Positions 57,609-64,000 of a stretch of DNA of 64,000 nt are shown one piece after another. Where the stretch lies: the NCBI GenBank assembly GCA_031178585.1, contig JAPSIT010000001.1, positions 1 through 64,000 of the forward strand, in the 5' to 3' direction. Numbering within the stretch: the first letter of the stretch is position 1; each line of letters opens with the position of its first letter. A model generated the notes under the pieces. That model saw only the letters and a program-made list of their open reading frames with translations. It was not told where the DNA came from and made no database searches. The translations under genes and the position numbers were made by a program. This DNA is from Arthrobacter sp. (GTDB lineage Bacteria > Actinomycetota > Actinomycetes > Actinomycetales > Micrococcaceae).

Positions 57609-58661
57609 TCAGCCCAGCGCCAGCTGGTTGAGTGCGTCGGCGGCGTGGGTCAGCCGTGTCAGTACAGCGGTAGCGTCCGAGGGCGTGAACCCTTCCAAGC
57701 CTCCAGCGGGGGTAAGCCTGAGCCCACCCAGTGCTTCCGCCGGCAGTCCGAGTTGCCGCCAGGGCCGCCACACGGCTTCGGCAACCGTGTGGGCTTTGGT
57801 CCGTTCAGCCAGGAGATCAGCCGGCTGGTCCACCGCCAAAGCGCCCGCCCAGAGCCGCTTGCCGCTTTCGACAGCCTCGGCGAGCTGCTCCCACTGGCGC
57901 GAGGTGAGCGCCTTCAGGGGAACGGCTACGCCGTCTGCCCCGGCGGCAAGAATCCGGTCAAACGGCGCCTCGATCTCAGGTACGGCAATGATGATCTCGG
58001 CCGCCCCGGCCCCCCGGAGGGCATCGATGACCACGTGCCAGTGTTCCGTCACTTCCTGGCCCGGGATTGAGCGCAGTGTCCGGTATCCGCTGGACGTGGG
58101 GATGGTGCCGGCAAGCACAGAGGCGATATCCGGTTCATCCAGCTGCACCACGAGTTCGGCCCCTGGTACAGCGCCTGCCACCCGGGCCAGATACTCGCCG
58201 ACGCCGGCAGCGAGGGACGCGGCGATGTCGCGCCGGGCCCCGTAGTCGATGAGGGCGCGCTCCCCGTTGTGCAGGTGGAGACCAGCGGCCAGGCTGAAGG
58301 GGCCTCGCAGCTGGATCTTGAACTGCGGGGCGGAGTTTTCCTCTGAGCCTGCAACGTCAGCCAACACGTTGATGTCCGTAGACAGCGCGGACTTGGCCCG
58401 GAGGAGGTCGCGGCCCGGGCGGTCCACAATGCGCCAGCCGTGGGGCTGGACGTCAACAGCCATCTCGACGAGCAGCGAGGCCGTCCGCCCGATGGCATCG
58501 GACCCCACTCCCCGGGCGGGCAGCTCCGCCAGGTACGGCAGGTGGGGCCTGCCAAGTTCACCCCGGATGATGCGGGTGGCTTCAACCGGATCCTGCCCTG
58601 GCCACGGTCCCAGGGCAGTGGCTGTTACCTCCCCCTGCTGCGGGTTGTTTCCTGCAGCCAT
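57609..58661 (-). CDS. MetE-C-like protein without zinc-ligand cysteines (Rv3015c-like)
   Basis: A 350-residue TIM-barrel protein related to the C-terminal domain of cobalamin-independent methionine synthase. Landmarks are IQLRGPFSLAAGLHLHNG, VVQLDEPDIASVL and the conserved order of barrel strands. MetE binds its catalytic zinc with His and Cys ligands, but no cysteine occurs anywhere in this protein, so methyl transfer by the MetE mechanism is unlikely. It resembles the mycobacterial Rv3015c group. It starts 3 bases after the chorismate mutase stop and is probably co-transcribed. Reaction unknown. Confidence 0.8.
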   Translation of the reverse strand: MAAGNNPQQGEVTATALGPWPGQDPVEATRIIRGELGRPHLPYLAELPARGVGSDAIGRTASLLVEMAVDVQPHGWRIVDRPGRDLLRAKSALSTDINVLADVAGSEENSAPQFKIQLRGPFSLAAGLHLHNGERALIDYGARRDIAASLAAGVGEYLARVAGAVPGAELVVQLDEPDIASVLAGTIPTSSGYRTLRSIPGQEVTEHWHVVIDALRGAGAAEIIIAVPEIEAPFDRILAAGADGVAVPLKALTSRQWEQLAEAVESGKRLWAGALAVDQPADLLAERTKAHTVAEAVWRPWRQLGLPAEALGGLRLTPAGGLEGFTPSDATAVLTRLTHAADALNQLALG

Positions 58662-58664
58662 GGC

Positions 58665-59132
58665 TTAAGCGTTGAGTGACGCGGACGGGCCGGGGGCCGG
58701 GCTGGACGACCCGCCTCCCTGGACTCCTGTAGCTCTGCCGGGGCGAGCTGGGCCCGGGCCGGCCGCGTTGTGATCCTCGGCGATGGCCTCATGGTGTCGG
58801 ATCACTTCGCCGATGATGAAGTTCAGGAACTTTTCTGCGAACGCTGGGTCGAGCTGGGCATCTTCGGCGAGCCTCCGAAGCCGGGCGATCTGGGCCGTTT
58901 CACGGCCGGGGTCGCCGGCGGGAAGGCGGTGCGCCGCCTTCAGGAAGCCGACCTTCTGCGTGGCCTTGAACCGTTCCGCAAGGAGGTAAACGAGGGTCGC
59001 ATCGATGTTGTCGATGCTGGACCGGATCGACAAAAGTTCCGCCATCACTGCAGGATCCACGTGCCCTGCGAGCGAACTCGCGGCGGGATCGTAGGATTCG
59101 GTGTCAGGCAGATCATGGTTTAGCTCGGTCAT
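58665..59132 (-). CDS. Chorismate mutase, AroQ type
   Basis: A 155-residue protein with the AroQ helical bundle: LLSIRSSIDNIDATLVYLLA supplies the substrate-binding arginine and acidic residue, followed by RFKATQKVGFLKA and LDPAFAEKFLNFIIGEVIRH. It converts chorismate to prephenate for phenylalanine and tyrosine synthesis. The N-terminal 30 residues and a Gly/Pro/Ala-rich C-terminal tail of about 35 residues lie outside the fold. It is the first gene of a two-gene unit with the MetE-like gene. Confidence 0.92.
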   Translation of the reverse strand: MTELNHDLPDTESYDPAASSLAGHVDPAVMAELLSIRSSIDNIDATLVYLLAERFKATQKVGFLKAAHRLPAGDPGRETAQIARLRRLAEDAQLDPAFAEKFLNFIIGEVIRHHEAIAEDHNAAGPGPARPGRATGVQGGGSSSPAPGPSASLNA

Positions 59133-59270
59133 GACTCCAGTCTATGGGCACGGCAGGAATCCCCCTGGGTGTTAAGTGGCTGCATCCGCCCACGGCCCCG
59201 AACGATCGGGATGGAGGGTTTCGACGGACAATTTAACTGTTCTGCAGTCCATCGATGACGGAGGTACGAC

Positions 59271-59930
59271 ATGAGGATCGCAGTTCTTGGTACCGGCATG
59301 GCGGGCAGGACCCTGGCGGGAAAACTGGTGGAGATAGGGCACGGCGTCACCATGGGGTCCCGGAGCGCCACCAATGAGGCAGCCACCCGATGGGCAGCCG
59401 GGGCAGGACCACAGGCCAAAGCGGCCACTTTTGCGGATGCAGCAGCCGACGGCGAAGTGGTCATCAATGCGACGCCGGGCGCCGTGTCCCTGGAGGTGCT
59501 TGCTGCAGCGGGCACCAGGAACCTGCAGGGCAAGGTGCTTCTTGACGTCGCCAATCCGCTGGACCATTCGGCGGGCTTCCCGCCGTCGCTCTCCATAGCA
59601 AATACAGACAGCCTGGCGGAAACGATCCAGCGGGCATTCCCCGCTGCCAGGGTGGTAAAGGCGCTGAACACGATGCGCGCGGATGTAATGGTGGCTCCGG
59701 AACAACTGGCCGGCGGCGATCACGACGTCTTCCTGGCCGGCGATGAGGGGGCAGCCAAGGACGTGGTGCGGAGGCTGCTGGTTGAGTTCGGCTGGCGATC
59801 GGAGCACATCAGGGACCTGGGCGGGCTGGATGCGGCACGCGGAATGGAGATGTGGCTTCCGCTGTGGCTGCGGATCTTCATGAGCCAGGGCAACAACAAG
59901 GCATTCAATATCAAGGTGGTTTCCGCGTAG
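59271..59930 (+). CDS. NAD(P)/F420-type oxidoreductase
   Basis: A 219-residue Rossmann protein beginning MRIAVLGTGMAGRTLAGKLV, with TMGSRSATNEAATRWA and VVKALNTMRADVMV. This is the NADPH-dependent F420 reductase fold (COG2085) also used by NAD(P)-binding proteins that do not need F420. The cofactor pair cannot be fixed from sequence. No F420 biosynthesis gene is in the window. It has an independent promoter region and converges with mnmA, separated by a short hairpin at 59957. Confidence 0.82.
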   Translation: MRIAVLGTGMAGRTLAGKLVEIGHGVTMGSRSATNEAATRWAAGAGPQAKAATFADAAADGEVVINATPGAVSLEVLAAAGTRNLQGKVLLDVANPLDHSAGFPPSLSIANTDSLAETIQRAFPAARVVKALNTMRADVMVAPEQLAGGDHDVFLAGDEGAAKDVVRRLLVEFGWRSEHIRDLGGLDAARGMEMWLPLWLRIFMSQGNNKAFNIKVVSA

Positions 59931-59956
59931 CAGGCCAGGCCAGTCAGCGTGTCGAC

Positions 59957-59976
59957 AAGGCCGTCACTCGGCCTTT
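59957..59976. terminator. Short hairpin between convergent genes
   Basis: AAGGCCG pairs with CGGCCTT over a five-base loop, followed by T on the plus strand, in the 58-base gap between the F420-type oxidoreductase gene and mnmA. Confidence 0.55.
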
Positions 59977-59988
59977 GCCCACGAGTGG

Positions 59989-61128
59989 CTAGAGTTCGGC
60001 GCGCTGCAGCGAACGCGCCGCATCGATGGTCGCCTGGCCGAGCACCCGCGAGCCTTGGTACAGCACGACTGTTTGGCCGGGAGCAACACCCCGGAGCGGA
60101 TCAGTCAGCGTCACCACAAGCTGGTCGCGTTGGTTTCCGCTGTCATCAGTAACATGCTCTACCCGTGCCACGGCAGGGACGGGGTCACCGTGCGCGCGCA
60201 CCTGGGCGTGGCAGTCGAAGTCCTTGCCGGTGCCGACCTCGGCGATGGGCAGCCCGGCCCAGGACACCTTGATGCCGCGGATCTCGTCTATGGCGAGGAG
60301 GGCTTCCGGGCCTACCACTACCTTGTTCTCCTTGGGCCGGATCTCGAGCACGAACCGGGGCTTTCCGTCGGCGGCCGGCCGGCCGAGCTTCAGGCCGCGG
60401 CGCTGGCCTACGGTGAACGCGTTTGCCCCAGGATGCTCTCCGACCTTGGATCCGGTTTCATCGACGATGTCGCCTGTGGTCATCTCGATCTTCTCGGCGA
60501 GCCACCCTGCGGTGTCACCATCCGGGATGAAGCAGATGTCGTGGCTGTCCGGCTTGTTCGCGACGGACAGCCCGCGCCGCTCGGCTTCGGCCCGGACCTC
60601 GGCCTTTGAGGGGGTGTCCGCCAGCGGGAACATCGAATGCTTGAGCTGTTCATGGGTCAGCACACCGAGGACGTAGCTCTGGTCCTTGGCCCAGTCTGCG
60701 GCGCGGTGGAGCTGGCGGTTGCCGTCCGCGTCCTCGATCACCTTCGCGTAATGCCCGGTGCAGACGGCGTCGAATCCGAGGGCGATGGCTTTTTCCAGCA
60801 GGGCGGCGAACTTGATGCGCTCGTTGCACCGCATACAGGGGTTCGGCGTGCGGCCGGCGGCGTATTCGTCGATGAAGTCCTGGACCACGTCTTCCTTGAA
60901 CCGCTCGGAGAAGTCCCAGACGTAGTAAGGGATGCCGAGAACGTCGCAGGCGCGCCAGGCGTCGCGGGAATCCTCGATGGTGCAGCAGCCGCGGCTTCCC
61001 GTGCGGAGGGTGCCCGGCATCCGTGACAGCGCCAAGTGGACCCCGACGACGTCGTGCCCCGCTTCGACGGCGCGGGCGGCGGCGACGGCGGAGTCAACTC
61101 CGCCGCTCATGGCTGCTAGAACTCGCAT
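59989..61128 (-). CDS. mnmA: tRNA-specific 2-thiouridylase MnmA
   Basis: A 379-residue enzyme. The PP-loop [20 protein letters not shown] binds ATP, and the two catalytic cysteines are in [13 protein letters not shown] and DICFIPDGD. MnmA installs the 2-thio group on uridine 34 of tRNAs for Lys, Glu and Gln using sulfur passed from a cysteine desulfurase. The desulfurase gene lies just upstream (159-base gap) on the same strand, as in M. tuberculosis trmU and iscS, so the two are functionally linked. The start has no competing upstream codon. Confidence 0.96.
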   Translation of the reverse strand: MRVLAAMSGGVDSAVAAARAVEAGHDVVGVHLALSRMPGTLRTGSRGCCTIEDSRDAWRACDVLGIPYYVWDFSERFKEDVVQDFIDEYAAGRTPNPCMRCNERIKFAALLEKAIALGFDAVCTGHYAKVIEDADGNRQLHRAADWAKDQSYVLGVLTHEQLKHSMFPLADTPSKAEVRAEAERRGLSVANKPDSHDICFIPDGDTAGWLAEKIEMTTGDIVDETGSKVGEHPGANAFTVGQRRGLKLGRPAADGKPRFVLEIRPKENKVVVGPEALLAIDEIRGIKVSWAGLPIAEVGTGKDFDCHAQVRAHGDPVPAVARVEHVTDDSGNQRDQLVVTLTDPLRGVAPGQTVVLYQGSRVLGQATIDAARSLQRAEL

Positions 61129-61257
61129 GTGTGCTTTCTGTGGACTGGCGCGGGCCTGCCGGCGGGCGGCCCCGAAGACGTGCAGGAGCAGCGTGTCGGA
61201 CGTGAACTTGCACTGCTCGCACCACTATTGTATCGCCGGGCGGATTCTGGCTTAAAT

Positions 61258-61299
61258 CGTCACCCGGCAATCGTCAGCCGGCAATCGTCAGCCGGCGGC
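61258..61299. repeat. Three 14-base tandem units over the desulfurase stop codon
   Basis: CGTCACCCGGCAAT (61258-61271), CGTCAGCCGGCAAT (61272-61285) and CGTCAGCCGGCGGC (61286-61299) are head-to-tail. The stop codon of the desulfurase gene (61288-61290) is in the third unit. A replication-slippage origin is likely. Confidence 0.8.
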
Positions 61300-62517
61300 A
61301 GAGCCCCGGCGCGCCGCCGTGCCGGCCGTCTGGATCGAGGATTCGTGGCCCGCCATCCCGGCTTGACGGGCACGGGCGTAAGCCTCGGGCAGGGCGGCCA
61401 GGAGCGAGTCCACGTCTGCGTCCGTCGACGGATGGCCGAGCGTAAACCGCTGGGCCCCGCGGGCGGTCTCTTCATCCAGGCCCATCGCCAGCAGGACATG
61501 GGAGGGACGGGGAACGCCAGCCGTGCAGGCGGAGCCGGTGGAGGACTCCACGCCGGCAAGGTCAAGGAGAAAAAGCAGCGAGTCGCCTTCACAGCCGGGA
61601 AAGGTGAAGTGGGCGTTGCCCGGCAACCTTCCGGGCCCGGGAGCCCCGCGGAGCACGGCCGGAGGCACGGCGTCCAGGACGCCGTCGATCAGGCGGTCCC
61701 GCAGGGCAGCGATCCTGGCGGCCTCCGAAGCCAGGTTCTTTACCGCGGCGTCGGCCGCGGCGGCAAAGGCAGCGATTGATGCGGTGTCCAGCGTGCCTGA
61801 CCGGACGTCCCGCTCCTGGCCGCCGCCGTGCTGGACCGGCGTGAGCTTCACGGCGCGCCCCAGAATGAGCGCGCCCACACCTACCGGGCCGCCGATTTTG
61901 TGGCCGGAAATGGACATGGCATCGAGCCCTGAAGCCTTGAAGTCCACGGGAATGGAACCGAAAGCCTGCACGGCGTCCGAATGAACGGGCACTCCCGCAG
62001 CGTGCGCAAGCTCCACGACGCGCTGGACCGGCTGGATGGTGCCGACTTCGTTGTTGGCCCACATGACCGTCACGAGGGCCACCGAGTGGGGATCGCGGAG
62101 GAGTTCGGCCTCGAAGGCCTCCAGATCCAGGACGCCCTTGGAATCCACGGGCAGCCACGAGACCTCGGCGCCTTCGTGTCGTTCGAGCCATTCCACTGTA
62201 TCCAGAACGGCGTGGTGTTCGACGGCGGAGCACAGGATCCGCCGCCGGCCCTCGTTCTCGCCGCGCCGGGACCAGTACAGACCCTTGACGGCAAGATTGT
62301 CGGCTTCCGTTCCCCCTGAGGTGAAAATCACTTCCGACGGGTGAGCCCCGGCCGCGGCGGCAATTAATTCGCGCGCATCCTCAACGGAACGCCTCGCGCG
62401 GCGGCCGGCGCCGTGCAGGGACGACGGGTTGCCTGTCCGCGCCAGTTCGCGGGTCAGCGCCGCCATAGCCTCGGCGGCGATGGGCGTGGTGGCGGCGTGG
62501 TCCAGGTAAGCAGGCAC
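61288..62517 (-). CDS. iscS: Cysteine desulfurase (IscS/NifS family)
   Basis: A 409-residue PLP enzyme. It starts [20 protein letters not shown]. The Schiff-base lysine is in [18 protein letters not shown], and the persulfide cysteine is in [20 protein letters not shown], in the group I-like position before the conserved serine-rich run. It removes sulfur from cysteine for iron-sulfur clusters and tRNA thiolation. The nearby mnmA makes tRNA thiolation a main outlet. The C-terminal end carries a variable Gly/Ala/Arg tail that ends in a short tandem-repeat tract. Confidence 0.93.
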   Translation of the reverse strand: MPAYLDHAATTPIAAEAMAALTRELARTGNPSSLHGAGRRARRSVEDARELIAAAAGAHPSEVIFTSGGTEADNLAVKGLYWSRRGENEGRRRILCSAVEHHAVLDTVEWLERHEGAEVSWLPVDSKGVLDLEAFEAELLRDPHSVALVTVMWANNEVGTIQPVQRVVELAHAAGVPVHSDAVQAFGSIPVDFKASGLDAMSISGHKIGGPVGVGALILGRAVKLTPVQHGGGQERDVRSGTLDTASIAAFAAAADAAVKNLASEAARIAALRDRLIDGVLDAVPPAVLRGAPGPGRLPGNAHFTFPGCEGDSLLFLLDLAGVESSTGSACTAGVPRPSHVLLAMGLDEETARGAQRFTLGHPSTDADVDSLLAALPEAYARARQAGMAGHESSIQTAGTAARRGSAAG

Positions 62518-62653
62518 GCTCCCATTCTAGCTGCGCCGCTCTTGTGCGCCCCGGCCTGCTTCCCGGCCGAGCCTCCTCCCTGCTCCGGTTCCTGGGCGGG
62601 CCGCCCAGCATCACCGGTCCGGCTTCGGCCGCGCGCTGCGGTACATTCGAGCG

Positions 62654-63532
62654 GTGAAAGCGCCCCTCTGCCTTGTCCTCGCCACGCTGTTCTGGTCGGG
62701 GAACTTTGTCGTAGGGCAGGCAGCTGTCGAGTCCGTAACGCCACTTGAGCTCACGTTTTGGCGCTGGGCCTTTGCCGCTGTTCCGCTGCTGCTGTTGGCA
62801 CAGGTGGTGGAGAAGCCGGACTGGCGCACAGTACTGCAGCGGTGGCCGGCCCTGCTCCTCCTCAGTGTCCTCGGAATGAGCGCTTACACCCTGCTGCTCT
62901 ACAGCGCACTCGGGCACACCTCAGCTCTGAATGCCTCCCTGATCACGGCAGCCAACCCTGCCCTGATCGTGGTGATGACCCTGTTTCTTCCGGGAGACAG
63001 GCCGGGTCCGGCGGCCTGGCTGGGCATCGCGCTGGGCCTGTTCGGTGTGCTGCTGGTGCTGACTGCCGGCGATCCGCAGCAGATTGCCGGGCTTTCCTTC
63101 AACCTCGGTGAGCTGCTGATGCTCGGCGCCATCATCGTCTGGGCGCTCTACACGATCATCGCCAGACGGTTGGGACTGCCGGCTATTGCCGCCACCGCAA
63201 TCCAGGTTTCCATGGCGTGCCTGACCCTTGCACCCGTGGCGCTGGCCGCCGGCGCCACGCTTCCGGATGACGCCGCAGCAGCATGGTCCCTGGCGTACAT
63301 CGTCATCTTTCCCTCACTCGGCGCGTACCTCCTGTGGAATCTGGCCCTCAGGAGCACGAGCCCTGCCGCTGCGGGGAACTACCTCAACCTAATGGTGGTC
63401 TTCACGGCGGCCCTGACTCTTCTGCTGGGGATGCCGGTGACCGTGCCGCAGGTGCTCGGCGGGATCCTCGTGATCTCAGGCGTGCTGCTCACCGGCCTCC
63501 GGCGGCGTTCGGTGCAGCCTATGACGGCCTGA
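62654..63532 (+). CDS. DMT-family EamA transporter
   Basis: A 292-residue protein with ten hydrophobic helices arranged as two EamA repeats. The first repeat carries VLATLFWSGNFVVGQAAVES and the second LLMLGAIIVWALYTIIARRL. Substrates of such permeases are metabolites or drugs and are not predictable here. It is read from a GTG at 62654 and overlaps the convergent regulator gene by 14 bases at its 3-prime end. Confidence 0.85.
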   Translation: MKAPLCLVLATLFWSGNFVVGQAAVESVTPLELTFWRWAFAAVPLLLLAQVVEKPDWRTVLQRWPALLLLSVLGMSAYTLLLYSALGHTSALNASLITAANPALIVVMTLFLPGDRPGPAAWLGIALGLFGVLLVLTAGDPQQIAGLSFNLGELLMLGAIIVWALYTIIARRLGLPAIAATAIQVSMACLTLAPVALAAGATLPDDAAAAWSLAYIVIFPSLGAYLLWNLALRSTSPAAAGNYLNLMVVFTAALTLLLGMPVTVPQVLGGILVISGVLLTGLRRRSVQPMTA

Positions 63533-64000
63533 TCCTGGCGCAGCAAAGTCCTGCGGAGCGGTCCTCTTCCACGTTCTCTTCAGGTATGCCGCACCCCGCC
63601 AGGGCGCCGCTGAGGAATGCACCGTTCATCGCGCAGACGACGTCCACGTGCCCGTCCGCAAGCCGGTGAAACGGGCAGTTCATGAGGACGAATCCCCCCT
63701 CCCAGTCGGTGGTGGGCCGGTACCCGACGCCGGTCAGCAGTTCCTCAAGTGACGCTGCGGCGCCTGCGGAAGACCGCCCACGCTCGTACGCGGTGTCCAC
63801 GAGGGCCTGCCGGACGGAACCGCCGCCTGCCATGGACGCTTCAATCGCTGATGCCATGAGTTCAGCGGCGAGGTCGTAACTCCGTTCGGGGACGGACACC
63901 CCCACCTCGTCGAGTGCAGGGCGGTACAGCTTGGCCGGACGGCCCGAGCCGGGCCCTGCCCTGCCGCCGAGCTTCCTGAATTCAACGGCAAGCAAGCCGT
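63519..64000 (-). CDS. COG2345/SufR-like transcription regulator, C-terminal part (cut by window edge)
   Basis: At least 160 residues are in the window; the N-terminal helix-turn-helix continues beyond the right edge. The visible part begins with the end of a winged helix (EFRKLGG, then GSGRPAKLYRPALDE, the typical wing of the ArsR-like COG2345 family). The C-terminal domain carries NCPFHRLADGHVDVVC, AGCGIP and LCCARIRP, a cysteine spacing like the iron-sulfur ligands of SufR-type regulators. SufR controls the suf operon; here the neighbours are a cysteine desulfurase and MnmA, so an iron-sulfur or sulfur-related target is possible but unproven. It overlaps the EamA gene by 14 bases. Confidence 0.78.
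   Translation of the reverse strand, partial: GLLAVEFRKLGGRAGPGSGRPAKLYRPALDEVGVSVPERSYDLAAELMASAIEASMAGGGSVRQALVDTAYERGRSSAGAAASLEELLTGVGYRPTTDWEGGFVLMNCPFHRLADGHVDVVCAMNGAFLSGALAGCGIPEENVEEDRSAGLCCARIRPS

Overview
The window is a high-GC actinobacterial chromosome segment, most likely from Micrococcaceae (Arthrobacter or Pseudarthrobacter). Support comes from the mtrA-mtrB-lpqB-comF-hpf-secA block, a WhiB1-like protein beside a PdtaS-like kinase, a large (about 1,617 aa) NAD-glutamate dehydrogenase, an Rv3235-type protein and a GlfT2/Glf galactan set. No rRNA, tRNA, CRISPR array or complete insertion sequence was seen. The genus is an inference; no marker gene was compared.

Positions 1-29,830 form a cell-envelope polysaccharide island. 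It opens with the start of a galE-like gene, an SGNH-fused acyltransferase and a secreted GH25 muramidase with three large repeats. A 555-base gene-poor stretch follows, holding a terminator and an IS1380-like transposase remnant. Then come glycosyltransferases, an ABC flippase-like exporter, a GT2/DUF2304 pair and a non-hydrolysing UDP-GlcNAc-type 2-epimerase. From 17.3 to 24.6 kb a leftward set encodes a large DUF6541-like membrane protein, a glycosyltransferase, a Gfo/Idh oxidoreductase, a DegT aminotransferase, a hexapeptide acyltransferase and a UDP-sugar dehydrogenase. With the 2-epimerase these supply every step class needed for a UDP-ManNAc(3NAc)A-type sugar. From 24.8 to 29.6 kb a tightly overlapping operon glf-glfT2-wzm-wzt makes and exports a galactofuranose polymer.

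Positions 29,830-46,050 are mixed. They hold an EssC-like FHA/FtsK ATPase with no visible type VII substrates, a small membrane protein, whiB1 with a CRP-like site upstream, a PdtaS-type histidine kinase and the giant glutamate dehydrogenase. Next come a CpaB-like SAF protein and a CpaE-like protein with a lysine-less P-loop, a 71-residue MerR/excisionase-type HTH protein, a protein with two possible Sm-like barrels, a LysM membrane protein and an Rv3235-family protein. The most unusual non-coding signal lies here: four ATCAAA-type repeats at exactly 10-base intervals between the barrel gene and the LysM gene, with a related 20-base-spaced pair just upstream of the small HTH gene.

Positions 46,050-64,000 are mostly housekeeping: secA, a YcaQ-like glycosylase, hpf, comF, lpqB, mtrB, mtrA, a DUF4166-like protein, a cysteine-free MetE-like protein, chorismate mutase, an F420-type oxidoreductase, mnmA, a cysteine desulfurase, an EamA transporter and the C-terminal part of a COG2345/SufR-like regulator cut by the window edge.
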